Source of the DNA: Heterostelium multicystogenum
Taxonomy: Eukaryota; Evosea; Eumycetozoa; Acytosteliales; Acytosteliaceae
Direction: 5' to 3'
Assembly (NCBI GenBank): GCA_003667245.1
Contig: RCNN01000584.1
Location: forward strand, 1 to 59,398
DNA: 59,398 nucleotides
The position numbers and the translations under genes were made by a program. Shown here in pieces: positions 53,183 through 59,398 of the stretch (within the stretch, counting starts at the first letter, position 1; the number at the start of each line of letters is the position of its first letter). Under the pieces are notes generated by a model, which was not told the DNA's origin, did no database searches, and was given only the letters and a program-made list of their open reading frames with translations.

Positions 53183-54557
53183 ATGAAAATCATCATCCTC
53201 GGCGCAGGGCAGGTTGGCGGTACGCTGGCCGAGCATTTGGCCAGCGAAGCCAACGATATCACCGTGGTCGACACCGACGCGGAGCGCCTGCGGGATTTGG
53301 GCGACCGTTTGGACATCCGTACCGTACAAGGCCGCGCCTCGTTTCCTACAGTGCTGCGCCAGGCCGGTGCCGACGATGCCGACATGCTGGTGGCGGTCAC
53401 CAACAGTGACGAAACCAACATGGTCGCCTGCCAGGTCGCCCACACCCTGTTTCACACTCCGACCAAGATCGCCCGAGTGCGTGAGGCCGCGTACCTGACC
53501 CGCGCCGGACTGTTCGACAACGACGCGATCCCGGTCGATGTGCTGATCAGCCCGGAACAGGTGGTGACCCATTACATCAAGCGCCTGATCGAACACCCGG
53601 GCGCCTTGCAGGTGATCGACTTCGCCGAAGGCAAGGCACAGCTGGTGGCGGTCAAGGCCTACTACGGCGGGCCGTTGGTGGGCCAGCAACTGCGCCAACT
53701 GCGCGAGCACATGCCCAACGTCGAGACGCGGGTGGCGGCGATCTTCCGTCGCGACCGGCCGATCCTGCCCCAGGGCGATACGGTGATCGAGGCTGACGAC
53801 GAGGTGTTTTTCATCGCCGCCAAAGCGAACATTCGCGCGGTGATGAGCGAAATGCGCCGTCTGGATGAGACCTATAAACGCATCGTCATCGCCGGCGGCG
53901 GGCAGATCGGTGAGCGCTTGGCCGAGGCCATCGAAAGCCGCTACCAGGTGAAGATCATCGAGATGAATCCGGCACGCTGCCGGTATTTGTCCGACACCCT
54001 CGACAGCACCGTGGTCCTGCAGGGCAGCGCCTCGGATCGTGATCTGCTGCTGGAAGAAAACATCGCCGACGCCGATATCTTCCTGGCCCTGACCAACGAT
54101 GACGAAGCCAACATCATGTCGTCGTTGCTGGCCAAGCGGCTGGGGGCGAAGAAGGTGATGACCATCATCAACAACCCGGCCTACGTCGACCTGATCCAGG
54201 GCGGCGATATCGACATCGCCATCAGCCCGCAACTGGCGACCATCGGCACCTTGCTGGCCCACGTGCGGCGCGGCGATATCGTCAGTGTGCACTCGTTGCG
54301 CCGGGGTGCGGCGGAAGCCATCGAGGCGATTGCCACGGTGATTCAAAATCGAGCAAGGTGATTGGCAAGGCGATCCGCGATATCGGCCTGCCGCCGGGCA
54401 CCACCATCGGCGCAATCATTCGCGATGAAGAAGTGATCATCGCCCACGACGACACGGTGAATCGCCACGGGCGACCACGTGATTCTGTTCCTTGTGGATA
54501 AAAAAACATATCCGCGATGTGGAGAAGCTGTTCCACGTGGGCCTGAGCTTTTTCTGA
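53183..54557 (+). CDS. trkA: Trk system potassium uptake protein TrkA (three frameshifts near the end)
   Basis: About 457 residues from [20 protein letters not shown]. Two tandem RCK units: the first Rossmann site is at the start, the second is [20 protein letters not shown] near residue 235; each is followed by a TrkA-C domain. Shifts near 54347, 54468 and 54500; the corrected end is [12 protein letters not shown]. It binds NAD(H) on the cytoplasmic face and gates the Trk potassium channel, whose membrane subunit is not in this window. Confidence 0.94.
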
Positions 54558-54575
54558 TCAAACGGAGTGACCGAC

Positions 54576-54887
54576 ATGCTCGAATCCCTGGAAAAAATGC
54601 TCGCCAAGGTGTGGATAACTCACTGCTGCGGTTTGGTTTGGGCAAGGGTTATCTTGATCTGAAGGACAACGCCAAGGCGGCCGAGCATTTGCAGAAATGC
54701 GTCGAGTTCGATCCGAAGTATTCGGCGGCGTGGAAGCTGTTGGGCAAGGCGCAACTGGGGCAGGGTGATAACGCTGCAGCGCGGTTAGCTTGGGAGAAGG
54801 GTATTGAAGCGGCCCTGGCACATGGCGACAAGCAGGCCGAAAAAGGAAATGACCGTATTCCTGAAGAAACTCGACCGCCAAGCTTAA
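54576..54887 (+). CDS. Small tetratricopeptide-repeat protein (two frameshifts)
   Basis: About 104 residues from MLESLEKMLAK. A lost G near 54611 and an extra A near 54846 break it. The TPR-type helices are GLGKGYLDLKDNAKAAEHLQ and AWKLLGKAQLGQGDNAAARL, with the sequence KCVEFDPKYSAAW between. No signal peptide. Likely a protein-protein interaction module of unknown partner. It starts 18 bases after trkA, so probably co-transcribed. Confidence 0.8.
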
Positions 54888-54898
54888 GCAGAACCCAA

Positions 54899-54986
54899 TG
54901 TGGGAGCGGGCTTGCTCGCGAAGGCGTCGTGTCAGTCACCGAATTTGTGTCTGATACACCGCCTTCGCGAGCAAGCCCGCTCCCAC
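54899..54986. repeat. REP pair between the TPR and acyltransferase genes
   Basis: TGTGGGAGCGGGCTTGCTCG and exact inverted partner GCGAGCAAGCCCGCTCCCAC, with matching inner GAAGGCG/CGCCTTC. Between convergent genes. Confidence 0.9.
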
Positions 54987-55021
54987 ATTTTGTTTTGTGC
55001 CAACCTTGAGTCAGCCGTACA

Positions 55022-55909
55022 TCAATACCACCGCGCCTCACCCGGCGGGCGTTTCTTGAAGCGTTTCATGCTCCACATGTACTGGCTCGGGTAAGCCCCC
55101 ACATAGCGCTCCACCACCTTGCTCATCGCCGCACACGAAGTGGCTGTATCGGTGCTGTACATGTCTTCCGGCGCCGCTTCCAGGATCACTTTGTAGCCCG
55201 AGCCATCCGGCAGCCGCAGGGCATGCAGGAACACCCCGACCGCCTTGTGCCCCGCCAGCATGTTCGGCACGAACTTGCTGGTCAGCGCCTGGGTGGCGAA
55301 GAACGGCACGAAGATCCCGGCCGATTCCGCCGGCTCCGGATCCGCAGGAATCCCCACCTGGCCGCCTTTGCGCACTTCCTTGATGACGCTGAGGATGCCT
55401 TCCTTGGTGGACGCCGCCACGCGGTTACCCAGTTGCACCCGCTGTTTGCGCAGCAAGTCATCCACCGCCTTGAGCTTCGGCGGGCGGTAGAAAATGATCG
55501 GTTTACACTGGCTGCAATAGAAGTGGTTCAACACTTCCCAGTTGCCCAGGTGGCTGGTGATGCCGACCACGCCTTTGCCCGAAGCCAGGGCTTCGTGCAG
55601 CACTTCCAGGCCTTCGACCTCGCGCACCAGGTCGATGGAACGCTGGGCCGGCCAGATCCAGGCGCAGGCGCTTTCGGTCAGGGACTTGCCGATGTCCATC
55701 AGGCTGCGTCCAACGAGACGCTCGCGCTCGGCCGGATCCATGTCCGGGAAGCATTTGGACAGGTTGATCCGCACCGTCTCACGGGAACGGTTGGGGGTTT
55801 TCCACATGATCCAGCCAATTGCCGAACCGACCGCTTGCACCGCGCGCCAGGGCAGCAGGGCAAACAACCGAAGAGCGCCTACCAGCAAGGCGCCTTTAAA
55901 CTTTTCCAC
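55022..55909 (-). CDS. LpxL/HtrB-family lysophospholipid or lipid A acyltransferase
   Basis: 295 residues from a GTG start with AGGAG six bases upstream. An N-terminal membrane segment (GALRLFALLPWRAVQAVGSA) precedes the acyltransferase motif GITSHLGNWEVLNHF (HxxxxE) and FYRPPKLKAVDDLLRKQR; the C-terminal QYMWSMKRFKKRPPGE is family-typical. It adds a secondary acyl chain to lipid A or a related lysolipid at the inner membrane. Which LpxL-type activity it has cannot be settled here. Intact. Confidence 0.87.
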   Translation of the reverse strand: MEKFKGALLVGALRLFALLPWRAVQAVGSAIGWIMWKTPNRSRETVRINLSKCFPDMDPAERERLVGRSLMDIGKSLTESACAWIWPAQRSIDLVREVEGLEVLHEALASGKGVVGITSHLGNWEVLNHFYCSQCKPIIFYRPPKLKAVDDLLRKQRVQLGNRVAASTKEGILSVIKEVRKGGQVGIPADPEPAESAGIFVPFFATQALTSKFVPNMLAGHKAVGVFLHALRLPDGSGYKVILEAAPEDMYSTDTATSCAAMSKVVERYVGAYPSQYMWSMKRFKKRPPGEARWY

Positions 55910-55949
55910 AGGTCACTCCTGATCGTGTGTGGTGCGCAAAGCCGCCATT

Positions 55950-56507
55950 CTAACCGGCGTTGGCGAGGTCCGCGTAACGGTCGCAGTCCTGAGTGTGGTC
56001 CATGACCATGCCCGAGGCCTGCATGAACGCGTAGCAGATGGTCGGCCCGACGAAGGTGAAGCCGGCTTTTTTCAAGGCTTTGCTCATGGCCTCAGCCTCC
56101 GGCGTAATGGCCGGGACCTGGCTGCGGTCCTTGAAATGATTGACCTTGGGCACGCCGCCCACAAACGACCACAGAAACTCCACGGGGTCCTGCAGCGCCA
56201 GCCAGGCGGCGGCATTGCGCCGGGTGGCATTGAGTTTCAGGCGGTTACGCACGATGCCCGAATCGAGCATCAGCGCTTCGATCTCGGCATCGCTCAGTTG
56301 GGCCAGACGCTGCGCATCAAAGCCGAACAAGACCTTTCGATAATGCTCGCGTTTGCGTAAAACGGTGATCCAGGACAGGCCCGCCTGGAACCCTTCGAGC
56401 AAAAGCAACTCGAACAGTCCCTGCGCATCGCGCAGCGGCGTTCCCCACTCCTGATCGTGATAAGCCATGTACAGCGGATCTTCAGAACACCAAAAGCAGC
56501 GTGGCAT
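55950..56507 (-). CDS. tag: 3-methyladenine DNA glycosylase I
   Basis: 185 residues from the ATG at 56507, with GGAG four bases upstream. Tag features: MPRCFWCSEDPLYMAYHDQE (zinc Cys and His near the start), EGFQAGLSWITVLRKREHYR, and GFTFVGPTICYAFMQASGMV with the C-terminal HTQDCDRY zinc ligands. It removes 3-methyladenine from alkylated DNA. Divergent from glyQ; the intergenic 80 bases should hold both promoters. Intact. Confidence 0.95.
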   Translation of the reverse strand: MPRCFWCSEDPLYMAYHDQEWGTPLRDAQGLFELLLLEGFQAGLSWITVLRKREHYRKVLFGFDAQRLAQLSDAEIEALMLDSGIVRNRLKLNATRRNAAAWLALQDPVEFLWSFVGGVPKVNHFKDRSQVPAITPEAEAMSKALKKAGFTFVGPTICYAFMQASGMVMDHTQDCDRYADLANAG

Positions 56508-56588
56508 AAGGCTCCAGGGGATGGTGGCGCGGCCGAATCGGGTATACTCCCGCTCTTTAAATCGCAGCCCAAGTAACAGGTGAATTTC

Positions 56589-57541
56589 GTGAGCCAGCCT
56601 ACGCCAGCCGTGCGTACCTTCCAAGACTTGATCCTCGCCCTCCAGCAATACTGGGCCGAGCAAGGTTGTGTGGTACTTCAGCCCTACGATATGGAAGTAG
56701 GCGCCGGCACTTTCCACACCGCTACCTTCCTGCGGGCCATCGGCCCGGAAACCTGGAACGCCGCTTATGTGCAGCCCAGTCGTCGCCCGACTGACGGCCG
56801 CTACGGCGAAAACCCGAACCGCCTGCAGCACTACTACCAGTTCCAGGTGGTTCTGAAGCCAAACCCGGACAACTTCCAGGAGCTGTACCTGGGCTCGTTG
56901 AAACATGTCGGCCTGGACCCGCTGGTCCACGACATCCGTTTCGTCGAAGACAACTGGGAATCGCCAACCCTGGGCGCCTGGGGCCTGGGCTGGGAAGTCT
57001 GGCTCAACGGCATGGAAGTGACGCAGTTCACTTACTTCCAGCAAGCCGGCGGCATCGAGTGCTACCCGGTGACCGGCGAGATCACCTACGGTCTCGAGCG
57101 CCTGGCCATGTACCTGCAAGGCGTGGACTCGGTCTACGACCTGGTGTGGGCTGACGGCCCGTTCGGCAAGGTGACCTACGGCGACGTGTTCCACCAGAAC
57201 GAAGTGGAGCAGTCGACCTACAACTTCGAACACGCGAACGTCGAGAAGCTGTTCGAACTGTTCGACTTCTATGAAAGCGAAGCCAAGCGCCTGATCGAAC
57301 TGGATCAGCCGCTGCCGTTGCCAAGCTATGAAATGGTTCTGAAGGCATCCCACACCTTCAACCTGCTGGACGCCCGTCGTGCCATCTCGGTAACTGCGCG
57401 CCAGCAATACATCCTGCGTGTACGCACCCTGGCGCGTTCCGTCGCCCAAGCCTACCTGTTGGCTCGCGCCAAGCTGGGCTTCCCGATGGCCACCCGGACC
57501 TGCGTGATGAAGTGTTGGCTAAGCTGGAGGCTGCACAATGA
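56589..57541 (+). CDS. glyQ: Glycine-tRNA ligase alpha chain (one frameshift at the end)
   Basis: About 317 residues. I set the start at GTG 56589 ([20 protein letters not shown]); a GTG at 56580 is also in frame. Class II core: [40 protein letters not shown] and [21 protein letters not shown] lost C near 57494 breaks the last 18 codons (expected [18 protein letters not shown]). The corrected TGA overlaps the glyS ATG by four bases. Essential, so the break is surely an error. Confidence 0.95.
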
Positions 57542-59398
57542 GTGCTCAAGATTTCCTGGTTGAACTGGGCACCGAAGAGCTGCCACCCAAGGCACTGAAT
57601 ACCCTGGCCGACGCATTCCTGGCCGGTATCGAAAAAGGCCTGCAAACCGCTGGCCTGAAGTTCGCCGCAAAAAAAGTCTACGCCGCGCCGCGCCGACTGG
57701 CTGTGTTGCTCACCGCACTGGAAACCCAGCAGCCGGACCGCAGCATCAACCTCGACGGCCCGCCACGCCAGGCCGCCTTCGATGCTGAAGGCAACCCGAC
57801 TCAAGCCGCCCTTGGTTTTGCCAAGAAGTGTGGCGTCGAGCTGAGCGAAATCGACCAGAGTGGCCCGAAGCTGCGTTTCAGCCAGGTCATCACCGGCAAG
57901 CCGACCGCCAGCCTGTTGCCGACCATCGTTGAAGACTCGCTGAACGACCTGCCGATTCCCAAGCGCATGCGCTGGGGTGCCCGCAAGGAAGAGTTCGTGC
58001 GCCCGACCCAATGGCTGGTGATGCTGCTCGGTGACCAGGTCATCGACTGCACCATCCTCGCCCAGAAGGCCGGCCGTGATTCACGTGGCCACCGCTTCCA
58101 CCATCCTGAAGCCGTGCGAATCACCGCGCCCGCCAACTACCTCAATGACCTGCGTGCAGCCTATGTGCTGGCGGATGCCAATGAGCGCCGCGAGCTGATC
58201 AGCAAGCGTACCGAAGAGCTGGCCCGCCTGCAGGAAGGCACCGCCATCGTGCCGCCAAGCCTGCTGGACGAAGTGACCGCTTTGGTTGAATGGCCAGTGC
58301 CGCTGGTGTGCTCGTTCGAGGAGCGTTTCCTCGACGTGCCGCAGGAAGCGCTGATCACCACCATGCAGGACAACCAGAAGTATTTCTGCCTGCTGGACGT
58401 CGACGGCAAGCTGCTGCCGCGCTTCATCACCGTGGCCAACATCGAAAGCAAGGACCCGCAGCAGATCATCGCCGGTAACGAAAAAGTCGTTCGCCCGCGC
58501 CTGACTGACGCCGAGTTCTTCTTCAAGCAAGACAAGAAGCAGAAGCTCGAAGACTTCAACCTGCGCCTGCAGAACGTGGTGTTCCAGGAAAAACTCGGCA
58601 GCGTATACGACAAGGCCGTACGGGTTTCCAAGCTGGCGGCCTACATCGCGCCACGCATTGGTGGCGATGCTGCCTGGGCTGCGCGTGCCGGCCTGCTGTC
58701 CAAGTGCGACCTGGCCACCGAGATGGTCGGCGAGTTCCCGGAGATGCAAGGTGTTGCCGGTTACTACTACGCCCTGAATGATGGCGAGCCGCAAGACGTC
58801 GCCCTCGCGCTGAACGAGCAGTACATGCCGCGCGGTGCCGGCGCCGAGCTGCCGACCACCCTCACCGGTGCGGCCGTGGCCATCGCTGACAAGCTGGATA
58901 CCCTCGTCGGTATCTTCGGTATCGGCATGTTGCCTACCGGCAGCAAAGACCCGTATGCGCTGCGCCGTGCGGCCCTGGGCGTGCTGCGCATCCTGATCGA
59001 CAAGAAGCTCGACCTCGACCTGACCCAGGCCGTGGTGTTTGCGGTTGGCCAGTTCGGTGCCAAGGTCAAGCAAGCGGGCCTGGCCGAGCAAGTGCTGGAG
59101 TTCGTGTTCGACCGTCTGCGTGCGCGTTACGAAGACGAAGGTGTGGGACGTTTCGGTGTACCTGTCGGTACGTGCCCTGCAACCAGGTTCGGCGCTGGAC
59201 TTCGACCAGCGTGTGCAGGCCGTACAGGCCTTCCGCAAGCTGCCGGAAGCCGGTGCCCTGGCCGCCGTGAACAAGCGTGTGTCGAACCTGCTGAGCAAGG
59301 CCGACAACCTCGGTAATGCCGAAGTCGACCCGGCCTGTTTGCCGATGCCAAGGAGTTCTCGCTGAACTCGGCCATCGCCAAGGCGGGAAAACGCAGTG
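57538..59398 (+). CDS. glyS: Glycine-tRNA ligase beta chain (frameshifted, cut by window end)
   Basis: About 620 residues are visible; the gene runs off the right edge. It begins [20 protein letters not shown], with [20 protein letters not shown] and the HD-like domain of the family ([20 protein letters not shown]). An extra G near 59145 shifts the frame before [20 protein letters not shown], and further one-base changes near 59335 and 59385 disturb the last part. It forms the alpha2-beta2 enzyme with GlyQ, providing tRNA binding. Confidence 0.94.

Overview
The window reads as chromosome of a fluorescent Pseudomonas (P. fluorescens group). The evidence is high-GC protein-coding DNA, many TGTGGGAGCGGGCTTGCTCGCG-type REP palindromes between genes, and blocks of pseudomonad gene order: the aa3/caa3 oxidase operon, prlC-yheV, trpI/trpBA, betC-choX-sulP, and aroE-hemF/qor/tsaC-dprA/def-fmt-rsmB-trkA/tag/glyQS. 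From memory these blocks match, in reverse orientation, the PAO1 region running from the cox genes down to glyS. That would place dnaA and oriC a short distance beyond the right edge.

Layout. 1-3.4 kb: start of a large-subunit catalase (katE, minus strand) and the metNIQ methionine importer. 3.4-12.1 kb: cytochrome c oxidase and heme A operon on the minus strand (coxB-coxA-ctaG-coxC ... surf1-hyp-ctaA-cyoE-sco1), with a small DUF2909 gene on the opposite strand. 12.4-16.8 kb: a conserved unknown gene, a beta-carbonic anhydrase/SulP pair, and a radical SAM protein. 17-21.2 kb: a likely accessory insertion with a small EF-hand-like protein and a three-subunit periplasmic dehydrogenase (Tat-exported small subunit, GMC flavoprotein, triheme cytochrome c) of the gluconate 2-dehydrogenase type. 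21.4-31.6 kb: single genes, including a periplasmic phosphatase, yheV, prlC, a gamma-carbonic anhydrase, a HAD phosphatase, a lipoprotein peptidase, two DUF1161 proteins, OsmC, a luciferase-like monooxygenase, dodecin and a DUF883 protein. 30.7-33.7 kb: trpI and trpBA. 34.5-38.8 kb: a D-galactonate pathway (dgoK-dgoA-dgoD-dgoT). 38.9-44.5 kb: a DOPA dioxygenase-like protein, then choline-sulfate use (LysR, betC, choX, sulP). 44.6-59.4 kb: housekeeping genes (aroE, hemF, qor, tsaC, dprA, a shortened envelope protein, def, fmt, rsmB, trkA, a TPR protein, an acyltransferase, tag, glyQ, and glyS cut by the window end).

The dominant oddity is sequence quality. About 37 of roughly 62 genes carry one or more single-base insertions or deletions, mostly in short homopolymers. 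The affected set includes genes a cell cannot lose (glyQ, glyS, def, hemF, rsmB). The pattern is uniform, so I read these as residual assembly errors, not decay, and give each such gene its full extent with the approximate shift positions.

I found no phage, transposon, CRISPR array, tRNA or rRNA, and no clearly novel multi-gene system. The best leads are the small EF-hand-like gene and dehydrogenase cluster inserted at a synteny break, a dprA-linked protein that has lost its LysM domain, the carbonic anhydrase-SulP pair, a galactonate operon with no adjacent regulator, and two intergenic palindromes with 38- and 41-base perfect arms.
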